NCBI GenBank assembly: GCA_002254605.1
Contig: NKPV01000006.1
Coordinates: 1 to 40,274 of the forward strand
Length of the DNA: 40,274 nt
Source: Armatimonadetes bacterium JP3_11
GTDB taxonomy: Bacteria > Armatimonadota > Fimbriimonadia > Fimbriimonadales > GBS-DC
Direction: 5' to 3'
The notes below the pieces were generated by a model that did no database searches, was not told the origin of the DNA, and saw only the letters and a program-made list of their open reading frames with translations. Below are positions 18,570 to 27,600 of the stretch, piece by piece. Made by a program: the position numbers and the translations under genes. Every line of letters starts with the position of its first letter. Position 1 is the stretch's first letter.

Positions 18570-19601
18570 TTACGCCTCCCAATTCAGCACGATTTTGCCC
18601 GACTGTCCCGACGCCATCAGTTCAAAAGCGTGTTCGTAGTCGTGCCATGGCAGCACATGCGTAATCGCGGGGCGCACATCGAGCTGCCCCGACAGGAGCA
18701 GGCTCTGCATCACCTCCCAAGTTTGGAACAGGCGCCTGCCGACAATCGCGTGAACCGCTACGCCCTTAAAGATAAGCGCGTTGAGGTCTAACTTAACGGG
18801 TTGCGAGAACAGCCCCAGCAGGCTCACTTCACCCCCGGGACGGATTGCCTGGGTGATTAACTCGATAGAGGCTGGGTGTCCCGACATTTCCAGAGCGACA
18901 TCGACGCCCAGCCCGTCGCTGATGCGCCTCACATAGCCCAGTACATCGTCCGTTGTGGGGTTCAACACGGCGTCTGCGCCCATGCGCGTGGCGAGTTCTG
19001 CGCGATAGGGGCGTACTTCGGTGGCGATAACTCGCGTGGCGCCCAGCGCCTTCGCCACCGCGATACTAAACAGCCCAATCGCGCCACAGCCTGTGATCAG
19101 CACCGTCGCGCCCCGCACATCGGCGGCGGCGACAGTATGCACTGCGTTGCCCAGCGGCTCTTGCACCGTCGCGACTTCGGGGGGTAGCGCCGGGTCGGTC
19201 TTGCAGGCGTTCATCGCTGGAATGGCCACATACGGCGCAAACCCACCGTCCACATCCACCCCAAGGATGCGCGTGTTCAAACACACATGCGCCTGCCCCA
19301 GCCGACACAGTTTGCAATGACCGCACACGATATGACTCTCCGCCGCCACGAATTCGCCTACCTGCACATGCTCTACCTCGTCGCCGACCGCCACGACGAC
19401 CCCGCAGAACTCATGCCCGACAATTACAGGAGGCTTCAACCGACCGCTTGCCCATGCGTCCCACTGGTAGATGTGCAAATCCGTACCACAGATGGAGGAA
19501 CGAGTCACGCGAACCAACACCTCGCGCCTACCTAACGAAGGTTCAGGAACATCCCGTACTGCCAGCCCGACGCCGGGCTGGGTTTTACAGATTGCCTTCA
19601 T
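18570..19601 (-). CDS. tdh: zinc-dependent L-threonine 3-dehydrogenase-like alcohol dehydrogenase
   Basis: Start reassigned to MKAICKTQPGVGL (19601; GGTATAAT 10 nt upstream). CGTDLHIYQWDAWA, GHEFCGVVVAVGDEV, CGHCKLCRLGQAHVC, ITGCGAIGLFSIAVAKALGA. Confidence 0.87.
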   Translation of the reverse strand: MKAICKTQPGVGLAVRDVPEPSLGRREVLVRVTRSSICGTDLHIYQWDAWASGRLKPPVIVGHEFCGVVVAVGDEVEHVQVGEFVAAESHIVCGHCKLCRLGQAHVCLNTRILGVDVDGGFAPYVAIPAMNACKTDPALPPEVATVQEPLGNAVHTVAAADVRGATVLITGCGAIGLFSIAVAKALGATRVIATEVRPYRAELATRMGADAVLNPTTDDVLGYVRRISDGLGVDVALEMSGHPASIELITQAIRPGGEVSLLGLFSQPVKLDLNALIFKGVAVHAIVGRRLFQTWEVMQSLLLSGQLDVRPAITHVLPWHDYEHAFELMASGQSGKIVLNWEA

Positions 19602-19705
19602 TGACAGCGGGATTATACCTAAGTGCATGGGAAGGCAGTACCATCCGCGAATCGGCGCCGAATTAGCAGGACTGGGGGCGACCTTTCTCGAATCAAAAAC
19701 TCGCT

Positions 19706-20680
19706 ATGAACACCCTGATTGGCTGGAGCGTTTCAACGGTGGCATTAGCACTGATGCTGATTGGTGCGGGGCGCATGGTCGAGGGATTGCCGGCTCCGTC
19801 TCAGACCGAGTTGCCCAAAACGCGCGGCGATTGCCAAACTTGTCATCCCAACGAAGCACGCGACTGGGCAGAATCGCGCCATGCCGCCGCTTGGGAAAGC
19901 GAGACTTTCGGGCAGACCTCGCGCAATCGCACCCTCAAGATGTGTCTTCCATGCCATGCTCCTGAACCGATTCTGACAAAAGGCTTTGGCGAGCATCCTG
20001 CGCTGCGCGAAGCCGACCGTGCGCACGGCATCGACTGCATTAGTTGCCATCAGGACACCAACGGCGCGTATCATGGCACCCTTGGCACCAAGACCGACGC
20101 CCACCCCACCGTCAAAAACGAGAAGTTCGGTACCGTCGATATGTGCGCCACCTGTCACGAAATTTTCGGCACGGTGGACTGGTACAAGCAGAGCGAGTGG
20201 GGGAAAGACCCGAACGGGTGCGTGAGCTGCCATATGCCGGTGGTGGAGCGTCCCATCGCGACTGGCGACGGGTTGCCTGTGCGCAAGGCGCGCGTGCATA
20301 AGTTCGAAGGCGCAACGCCTGCGATGTTCCAAAAGGGCGTCAAAATGGCGCACGAGCGACGCGAGGACTACCTACAGATTAAGATGGAAAGCGTGGAAGT
20401 GGGACACACCGTACCCACAGGTCCGGAGTATGTGGTCGTGATTGTGGAGGCGCGGTTTCTGAAAGGCGACTCAGAAATCGGTAAGCATCAGACCCTGCTG
20501 GCGGATAATGTCGCTATCGATGGCAACGACACGCGCCTCAAGCCCGGCGAGCGCCGGGTCATTCGTGCGCCTATCCCCGAAGGTGCGACGAACGCCATCG
20601 TGCGCGTACTCCACAAGCGCAATCGCGAGTTGCCCGATGAGCAGGCGCGCGTGCTGTATGAAGCGAAGGTCGAGCTCTGA
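19706..20680 (+). CDS. exported pentaheme c-type cytochrome
   Basis: N-terminal signal-like segment; five CXXCH: CQTCH, CLPCH, CISCH, CATCH, CVSCH. Confidence 0.88.
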   Translation: MNTLIGWSVSTVALALMLIGAGRMVEGLPAPSQTELPKTRGDCQTCHPNEARDWAESRHAAAWESETFGQTSRNRTLKMCLPCHAPEPILTKGFGEHPALREADRAHGIDCISCHQDTNGAYHGTLGTKTDAHPTVKNEKFGTVDMCATCHEIFGTVDWYKQSEWGKDPNGCVSCHMPVVERPIATGDGLPVRKARVHKFEGATPAMFQKGVKMAHERREDYLQIKMESVEVGHTVPTGPEYVVVIVEARFLKGDSEIGKHQTLLADNVAIDGNDTRLKPGERRVIRAPIPEGATNAIVRVLHKRNRELPDEQARVLYEAKVEL

Positions 20681-20803
20681 GGGCAGGCGATGATGAGACG
20701 CGGATTGAGGCGGATTTTTCACGACGCTCGGAATGGTATTATAGTCAAAATAGCCCTGTCATGCCGAGCGTGGCGGGAAGTCCGCTCCTCTTTGAGAGGG
20801 AGG

Positions 20804-21403
20804 ATGGGGCTTCTCTGTGCTGGAGCGATCTGCAGCGTTGCTTGTGCTGACCGACTTATCGAAATCCCCACGGGCAAACTGATTTATCCAGAGCGTCTCA
20901 CGGTCGAAGCAGGGTTCTTGACGGGCACGCCCGAGCGCGAACGAGTCTTGGTGAACTTTCGGGTTGGTGGCTTGCTCGAAATCCAGGGGGCGCGCACTGG
21001 GTTTGAGAATCGCCTCGAGGTCTACGGATTGCAGTACAGCGTCTACCCCGAGATTCCGAGCTATGCACCAGGGATCTCGATTGGTGTGTTGGATATGTTT
21101 GATCGCACGGCACAGGGCAGGGGCTATTATGTGGCGTTGTCCTACAGCATTGCTGCGCTGGGGCAAACGCCGCTGGATCACGACCTGCGGGTGCACCTGG
21201 GCTTTGGGTGGGAAGGAATGTCAGGTTTTTTTGTCGGCTTCGATGTGCCCTTGACCAACCAGATTTTTCTGCGTGCGGAACACACTGGCAGCCATATTAA
21301 TGCGGCGCTGGCGTGGCGACCAACCAATCAGGTGGAATTGCGCGGTTCGGTCATCCGTGAACGCACTTGTTGGAGTATCATGATTCGGCTATGGGAGGAC
21401 TGA
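20804..21403 (+). CDS. secreted or outer-membrane beta-rich protein, unknown
   Basis: Signal-like MGLLCAGAICSVACA; alternating hydrophobic/polar strands to the C-terminus. Upstream ORF extension (20690) is probably non-coding repeat. Confidence 0.45.
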   Translation: MGLLCAGAICSVACADRLIEIPTGKLIYPERLTVEAGFLTGTPERERVLVNFRVGGLLEIQGARTGFENRLEVYGLQYSVYPEIPSYAPGISIGVLDMFDRTAQGRGYYVALSYSIAALGQTPLDHDLRVHLGFGWEGMSGFFVGFDVPLTNQIFLRAEHTGSHINAALAWRPTNQVELRGSVIRERTCWSIMIRLWED

Positions 21404-21856
21404 TTCGGGGGCGCGTGGGAGCCAGTCGCTCATGGGGTGGGCTCACCGAGGTATCGGGGTGGGCGCGTTGGAGCCACGCACTGCTGTTACTGGGGGTGTT
21501 GGTCATGTTCGGCGTGGGATGGTATCTTACTCCCAACCCTGAAGGGCATGGCACACATCGGCAGTTGGGGTTACCTCCCTGCACGATCTATTTTTCTCAC
21601 GGGACGCCCGTGCCCCTCATGCGGCTTAACCACCAGCGTTAGCGCCATATTGCATGGGCAGTTTGGACTGGCGTGGCGGGCGAATCCCATCGGCTATCTG
21701 GTTGTGGCGGCGGCGGTGGGGGTGGGATTGAATAGTCTCCTGGCGCTGGTTTCAGGACGCACGCTCAGGCTCGATATCCATCGTCTCAACCTGATTATGA
21801 TTGTGTTGTTGTCGCTGTGGCTGTTGCATGGGGTGGTGCGGTTCGTTTTAGCGTAG
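21391..21856 (+). pseudogene. DUF2752 family membrane protein split by a +1 frameshift at a T5 run (21591-21595)
   Basis: Frame 1 ends ...GHGTHRQLGLPPCTIYF; the conserved continuation LTGRPCPSCGLTTSVSAILHGQFGLAWRANPIGY is in another frame; removing one T restores one ORF. Confidence 0.75.
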
Positions 21857-21860
21857 CTAC

Positions 21861-21953
21861 TGGCGGAGCGGGTGGGATTCGAACCCACGAGACCCCTCTT
21901 CGGAGCCTACACGATTTCCAGTCGTGTCCCTTCAGCCACTCGGGCACCGCTCC
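21861..21953 (-). tRNA. tRNA-Ser(GGA), CCA encoded
   Basis: GGAGCGGTGCCCGAGTGGCTGAAGGGACACGACTGGAAATCGTGT...GGGTTCGAATCCCACCCGCTCCGCCA; long variable arm; anticodon GGA. Confidence 0.97.
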
Positions 21954-22078
21954 ACGCCTCTAAAATATACCCGAAACGTTTCCCCAAATAGAGCCCAGCC
22001 GTCAAAATCAACGGGTATACTTTATGCAGGGATACGCGCTGGCGGTTAGTTGAGACGCGCATTCTACGGAGGGAAGCC

Positions 22079-23980
22079 TTGCGGAACAAGGGCGCATTAG
22101 GATGGTTGCGGCAGATACCGCCCAGACGCTGGGCGGAGTTTTTGCGAGCGGTGTTCACGGATGTTCTGCTCATCTCAGCATCGCTAACAATTGCTGTTGG
22201 TTTGGTGCACGATTTTCGCTATACTGTTTCGGACCTGCGGATGCTCCAGTGGTTAGCGCCCCTGATGAGCGTGATAGGTATCGGCGCACTGTTTATGCAG
22301 GGGATGTACAAGGTTCACGCCCGCTATGCGGGGATTATGGACCTATTCCGTCTACTGAAGGCGAGCATCGGGATCCACATTGCGTGCTTTATTGGGATGC
22401 TGGCGTTTGCTTACTACGGTGGGCGGCCATTCTCGTTCGCAGAATGGGTTCTCTTTAGTTTCTTATCAACGGGTTCGCTCTCTGCGCCGCGTATAGGACG
22501 GCGTCTCTATGACTGGTACATCGCCTACGCCAAGAATCAAGCGCCTCGACGGCGTGCCTTAGTGGTGGGAGGGGGTGATATGGGCGAGGTTGTAATGCGC
22601 GAGATGCGCCGCAACCCGCAGACGGAACTGTGCTTGGTGGGCTTTGTGGATGACGACCCAAAGAAACAGTCACTCCAAATTCACGGCTACCCCTGCTTGG
22701 GGGCAACGCGGGATATTCCGCGGATTGTTGCGGAACACGGGGTGCAGGATGTGATTATCGCGATTTCTTCTGCTGATGGTGAGGTCGTGCGTCGGATTTT
22801 CAATATTTGTCGCTCCACCAACGCGCGTGTACGGATTGTGCCTTCATTTCAACCGACGGCAGAGCAGGGCTTTCAGCTGGCTCAGATCCGTGAGGTGAAC
22901 ATCGAGGATCTACTACGCCGCGCACCGGTGCAATTTGATCTGCGTCCCGTAGCGGATTATATCGCGGGTGAGCGCGTGCTGATCACAGGCGCAGGCGGCT
23001 CAATTGGCAGTGAACTGGCACGACAAACAGCGGAACTGGGACCTGCCAGTTTGGCTTTACTGGGCAAAGGAGAAAACAGTATTTATCAAATTCAGCAAGA
23101 ATTAATCACATGCGTGGGGTATCAGCCTGAATGTATCATTGCTGATGTGCGCGACGCGCCCCGCATCGAAGCGATGTTCCGCAGTCACCGCCCCACACTC
23201 GTGTTCCACGCGGCAGCGCATAAGCATGTGCCCTTGATGGAGGCGAACCCCATCGAAGCTATCAAAAATAATGTATTGGGCACATGGGTGATGGCTGAAG
23301 CCGCGCTGCGACACGGGGTGCGGAAATTCGTCTATGTGTCTACCGATAAAGCGGTGAACCCTGTAAGCATAATGGGGGCGACCAAGCGCGTGGGCGAGAT
23401 GATTGTTAGTGCACTGGCATGTGAGGGGGAAACGGAGTTCGCGATTGTGCGATTTGGCAATGTGTTGGGTAGTCGGGGAAGCCTTATCCCCACCCTGCAG
23501 GCGCAGATCGAGCAGGGCGGACCCGTCCGTATTACGCACCCAGATATGAAGCGCTATTTTATGAGTATCAACGAGGCTGTTCACCTCATTCTGCGGGCGG
23601 GGGCGTTTACCAGTCACGGCGACATCTACATCCTTGATATGGGCGAGCCGGTTCGGATTATCGATATGGCGCACGACCTCATCCGCCTGTATGGACTGGT
23701 GCCTGGGCAAGATATCGCTATTGTGTTTACAGGCGTGCGTCCCGGCGAGAAGCTCCACGAGCAGCTGTGCTACGATCAAGAGGTATTGGAAAATACACCG
23801 AACCCCAAAATTAAGCGCGTCCGTAATCACGCGGTGCCCCACTGGCGCTGGCTTCAAGGGCAGCTGGAGGCGTTGCTCAATCTATGCGAGAAAGAGCAAG
23901 CCGATGCGGCGCGCGTGATGCTAATGGAGCTGGCAAACTCTAAGTTGGCGATGGATGAACGAAAGGCGGTGCGAAGTTGA
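22079..23980 (+). CDS. CapD/FlaA1-like polysaccharide biosynthesis nucleoside-diphosphate-sugar epimerase/dehydratase
   Basis: TTG start with CGGAGGGAAGCC upstream; N-terminal TM region; VLITGAGGSIGSELARQTAELGP, HAAAHKHVPLMEANPIEAIKNNVLGT, YVSTDKAVNPVSIMGATKRVGE. Confidence 0.92.
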   Translation: MRNKGALGWLRQIPPRRWAEFLRAVFTDVLLISASLTIAVGLVHDFRYTVSDLRMLQWLAPLMSVIGIGALFMQGMYKVHARYAGIMDLFRLLKASIGIHIACFIGMLAFAYYGGRPFSFAEWVLFSFLSTGSLSAPRIGRRLYDWYIAYAKNQAPRRRALVVGGGDMGEVVMREMRRNPQTELCLVGFVDDDPKKQSLQIHGYPCLGATRDIPRIVAEHGVQDVIIAISSADGEVVRRIFNICRSTNARVRIVPSFQPTAEQGFQLAQIREVNIEDLLRRAPVQFDLRPVADYIAGERVLITGAGGSIGSELARQTAELGPASLALLGKGENSIYQIQQELITCVGYQPECIIADVRDAPRIEAMFRSHRPTLVFHAAAHKHVPLMEANPIEAIKNNVLGTWVMAEAALRHGVRKFVYVSTDKAVNPVSIMGATKRVGEMIVSALACEGETEFAIVRFGNVLGSRGSLIPTLQAQIEQGGPVRITHPDMKRYFMSINEAVHLILRAGAFTSHGDIYILDMGEPVRIIDMAHDLIRLYGLVPGQDIAIVFTGVRPGEKLHEQLCYDQEVLENTPNPKIKRVRNHAVPHWRWLQGQLEALLNLCEKEQADAARVMLMELANSKLAMDERKAVRS

Positions 23981-25335
23981 AGCGCTGGAGCGCCCTCGTT
24001 ATATGGGTGTTTGTGCAGTTAGGTGCTGCGCAGCAGCTCCCCTCGCGCGATGATCCAATCTATGACTGGCTGGCGCGTCAGCGTCCGACGCCCAGCACGC
24101 TGTTGCGCTTACCCCGCAGCGCAGACGAGTTTTTGAACATTTTGAACCGTGAGTCCACCCCAGTTTCGCAGCTCATACGCTGGAAGCTGAGCGCAAGAAA
24201 CACCCTGCCTGAAGACACGAAACTGCTCGTGGTGGAGATGCAAGGGTTCGCTTTTTTCGATACCGACAATGCAGACATCCCTCAAGGAATCTATCGCGTG
24301 GCAGGCGCGTGGGCAGTGAGCAAGCATGCCCTGCTGGAGGTGGTCTTGAGCGATGCGCGTCGGCACGCCGGCGCAAACCCTGGCGCGTTCGGGACTATCC
24401 CCTACGCCCAGCTCGTCCTACAGACGGGTGAGTGGCGCTGGCAGATAGGCTACCGTGCCTTGCGCTGGCTGGGCGGCTACAGCGGTGGACTCTTGGTCAA
24501 CGACGAAATGCCCGCCGTACCCGTCGCCAGTGTGCAGTTCCCCTTGCGAATTCCCCTGCTGGGTGAATGGCGATTCGAGCAGTTCCTGAGTCAGTTTGAA
24601 CAGGATGGAGAGCCGACCTGGTGGGGGGCGCGGCGCATCGAACGCGATTTCGGCACGCAGTGGACCGTCGCGCTTGCGGAAGCGTTCAAAGCGTTGGAAC
24701 TGCCTGGCAGTGCCGTGAGCCAGATAGTGCCCTACTATCTCTATCAAAAATGGTACAGCAACGCCCGTGTAGGCTCTGGCTGGTTCAACTACTTGGCGGA
24801 AGTGGGTGTTGTATACAAACTTGACTCCCAGAACCGCCTGTATCTGTTTTGGTTGATGGACGATTTGCGCGCGCCTACGGCTTTCGGCGGTTCTTCGATC
24901 ACTCCCCGCAAAGTCGCCACGCTTATCGGTACGCGAATCTATGCCACGCCCGATACGCGCCTGATTCTGGAATTGGTGCGTTCTGATGGCACGCCTACGG
25001 GTGGCGTGTATGACAACTCGGGGCATGCTCTCCGCTACGCTTATTATTATAAAGGCTTGCCGATGGGGCACCCCATTGGTGCGAACCGTATCGGCTTCTA
25101 TGCACGCGCAGAACACGAGCGTGGGCGGTGGCTCTATGCTGTCGACTATGCGACGCTGCGTCGCTTTCATGAATACCGTCCCGGCCTGCGTGGCTACACA
25201 CTGGAACTTCTGATAGGCTACCAGCCAACCGAGCGTGGCATGCTCTGTTTGCGGTATCGTGCGAGCTATCTGCGCGACACGGGCGCGCCCGATGTCCGTG
25301 CTGGCTGGTCTCTGCAGGCAGTCGCCCAGTTTTGA
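23977..25335 (+). CDS. exported outer-membrane-like protein, possibly Wzi-type capsule assembly protein
   Basis: TTG start overlapping previous stop (TTGA); signal peptide LKRWSALVIWVFVQLGAAQQ; beta-strand-rich sequence with recurrent aromatic residues. Confidence 0.5.
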   Translation: MKRWSALVIWVFVQLGAAQQLPSRDDPIYDWLARQRPTPSTLLRLPRSADEFLNILNRESTPVSQLIRWKLSARNTLPEDTKLLVVEMQGFAFFDTDNADIPQGIYRVAGAWAVSKHALLEVVLSDARRHAGANPGAFGTIPYAQLVLQTGEWRWQIGYRALRWLGGYSGGLLVNDEMPAVPVASVQFPLRIPLLGEWRFEQFLSQFEQDGEPTWWGARRIERDFGTQWTVALAEAFKALELPGSAVSQIVPYYLYQKWYSNARVGSGWFNYLAEVGVVYKLDSQNRLYLFWLMDDLRAPTAFGGSSITPRKVATLIGTRIYATPDTRLILELVRSDGTPTGGVYDNSGHALRYAYYYKGLPMGHPIGANRIGFYARAEHERGRWLYAVDYATLRRFHEYRPGLRGYTLELLIGYQPTERGMLCLRYRASYLRDTGAPDVRAGWSLQAVAQF

Positions 25336-25401
25336 CGCCTCTACGCTCTTCGCTGATTACTCAGTGCGGTTTCGTGCCGATTCAGGTATACTCAATATGC
25401 T

Positions 25402-26325
25402 ATGACTCGCTTCGCGAAGTTTGCCTGGTTTGTGCTGGGGTTGAATGTACTGGTGATTTTGGGCGGAGCGTTTGTCCGAGCGACTGGCTTCGGCGCGGGC
25501 TGCGGTAGCCACTGGCCCACCTGCAACGGTCAAATCGTCCCCCTCACGGGTTCGCTGGACACTTTCGTTGAGTTTGGGCATCGTCTTACCAGTGGACTTG
25601 CGTTCCTGCTGGTGTTGGGGCTGTTTGTTTGGGCGTTTCGGGCGTATCCGCGCAAGCACATCGTGCGTTTCGGCGCACTGATGAGTATAGTGTTTATGAT
25701 TGTGGAGGCGTTGATTGGCGCGGGGCTGGTACTGTTTGAGCGTGTGGCGACGGATGTCTCTTACGCGCGGGCGGTGTGGATGGCGGCGCACTTGCTGAAC
25801 ACCTTTATCTTGCTGATGTGGCTGACCCTCACGGCGTGGTGGGCGTCTGGTGGCGTACGATTCCCCTTGCGCGGGCAAGGCTGGGCAGGCTTCGCAACGC
25901 TGGGCGCATTGCTGCTAATGACGCTGATTGGCATCAGCGGCGCCATCACCGCGCTGGGCGACACCCTGCTGCACCTGAATGTAATCCACACGAACCCGGT
26001 CGTGGGCGAGACCCTGCTTGCCCTGCGTGTGTACCATCCGACGCTCGCAATCGGCATCGCACTCTATATGATTGTGGTGCTCACGCGCCTGATGATGGAT
26101 CGTCCCTCGCCTACCGCCTACCGGCTGGGCATCGCTTTCAACCTGCTCTATGTAGCCCAACTTGGGCTGGGCTTCCTGAATGTATGGCTTAAAGCCCCTA
26201 TCTGGATGCAACTGGTGCATCTGTTGGTTACGGATGCCCTGTGGATTATGCTGGTTCTCTTCAGCGCGACCATCCTTGCCACGCGCCCACAGGAAACAGT
26301 TTTCCCTGTTCGGGTACAATCTTAA
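25402..26325 (+). CDS. ctaA: heme A synthase / COX15-CtaA family protein
   Basis: LGGAFVRATGFGAGCGSHWPTCNGQIVP, EFGHRLTSGLAFLLV, AAHLLNTFILLMWL, RVYHPTLAIGIAL. Confidence 0.9.
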   Translation: MTRFAKFAWFVLGLNVLVILGGAFVRATGFGAGCGSHWPTCNGQIVPLTGSLDTFVEFGHRLTSGLAFLLVLGLFVWAFRAYPRKHIVRFGALMSIVFMIVEALIGAGLVLFERVATDVSYARAVWMAAHLLNTFILLMWLTLTAWWASGGVRFPLRGQGWAGFATLGALLLMTLIGISGAITALGDTLLHLNVIHTNPVVGETLLALRVYHPTLAIGIALYMIVVLTRLMMDRPSPTAYRLGIAFNLLYVAQLGLGFLNVWLKAPIWMQLVHLLVTDALWIMLVLFSATILATRPQETVFPVRVQS

Positions 26326-26338
26326 TGAGCGACCGACG

Positions 26339-26412
26339 GGGATTCCTCGCTGCGCTCGGAAAGACAGCGTTTGAGAGCTGTTGCTGTTTTTGCAAGTGTA
26401 GCGAGGAATCCC
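26339..26412. repeat. 13-bp perfect inverted repeat in the ctaA-mqnE intergenic region
   Basis: GGGATTCCTCGCT (26339-26351) / AGCGAGGAATCCC (26400-26412). Confidence 0.8.
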
Positions 26413-26439
26413 AAGGACGCAGTTACGGAGGCTATCTCT

Positions 26440-27594
26440 ATGCGCGTTCTTGAAGTGATTCTGGGGCGAGAGTTGATGCCCCTTTATGAAAAAGTCGTTC
26501 AGGGCGAACGGCTCTCGTTCGAGGATGGCGTGCTGCTGTACAAAACGCCGAACCTGTCGGGTGTAGGCTACCTGGCGAACATGGTGCGTGAGCGACTCAA
26601 CGGCGACTATGCCTATTACATCCGCAATCAGCATATCAACTACACCAACATCTGCAACAAGGGTTGTAAGTTCTGCTCGTTCTATGCGCAGAAGGGCGGT
26701 CCGAAGCCCTACACGCTCACGATGGACGAGGTGCGCGAGCGATTGCGAGCCTACAAACACATTCCCATCACCGAGGTGCATATCGTTGGAGGGGTGAACC
26801 CACGCCTGCCCTATCAGTATTACTTAGACCTCATCCGCACGGTCAAGGAAGAGCGTCCTGATGTACATATCAAGGCGTTCACGGCGGTTGAGTGGGAAGA
26901 GATTGCTCGCGTCGCCAAGAAGCCGCTGGCGGAAGTGCTGCACGAGATGAAAGCGGCGGGGCTGGGCAGCGTGCCTGGCGGTGGGATTGAGGTGCTCAGC
27001 GACCGCATCCACGCAGAGTTGTTTCCCAAGAAGATCAACGGGAAGCGTTGGAAGGAGATTGCCCGCGAAATCGCGGTCGCGGGGCTGAAACAGTACGCCA
27101 CCTTGCTCTATGGCATGGGCGAGACGGTCGAGGAGCGCGTTGACCATTTCATCCAGTTGCGCGAGTTGCAAGACGAGACGGGGCACTTCTTAGCAATGAC
27201 GCCGCTCTCGTTCCATCCCGAAGGTACACAACTGGCGCACCTGCCGCACCCCAGCGGCGACGACGACCTGCGCAATATCGCCGTGGCGCGTCTGATGCTC
27301 GACAACTTTCCCCATATCAAATCGTTTTGGATTATGAACACTCCCGCCATCACGCAGATCGCTCTTTGGTACGGCGCAGACGATGTGGATGGCACTGTAC
27401 ACGAGTACGAGATTGTCTATCAAGACGATGCTCCAGGCGTGCGCCAGCAGGTACTCACCCGTACGGAGCTGATTCGCCTCATTCGCGACGCGGGGCGTGT
27501 GCCTGTCGAGCGCGATAGCCTGTATCAAATCGTGCATCGCCCTGACGACGAAGAGTCGCCCCCTTCACCGAAAAAGTTGCTACGGGTATTATAG
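26440..27594 (+). CDS. mqnE: aminofutalosine synthase MqnE (radical SAM)
   Basis: Start MRVLEVILGRELM with ACGGAGG upstream; INYTNICNKGCKFCSFYAQKG, ITEVHIVGGVNPRLPYQYYLDLI, GLGSVPGGGIEVLSDRIH. Confidence 0.93.
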   Translation: MRVLEVILGRELMPLYEKVVQGERLSFEDGVLLYKTPNLSGVGYLANMVRERLNGDYAYYIRNQHINYTNICNKGCKFCSFYAQKGGPKPYTLTMDEVRERLRAYKHIPITEVHIVGGVNPRLPYQYYLDLIRTVKEERPDVHIKAFTAVEWEEIARVAKKPLAEVLHEMKAAGLGSVPGGGIEVLSDRIHAELFPKKINGKRWKEIAREIAVAGLKQYATLLYGMGETVEERVDHFIQLRELQDETGHFLAMTPLSFHPEGTQLAHLPHPSGDDDLRNIAVARLMLDNFPHIKSFWIMNTPAITQIALWYGADDVDGTVHEYEIVYQDDAPGVRQQVLTRTELIRLIRDAGRVPVERDSLYQIVHRPDDEESPPSPKKLLRVL

Positions 27595-27600
27595 AGGGGG

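Noticed and set aside
26325-26453. 42-aa Cys-rich ORF as a confirmed Tat-like or metal-binding peptide gene
   Set aside because: The -10 box is only 4 nt before the ATG and the sequence may derive from a dispersed repeat, so coding status is unproven; reported only as a finding.
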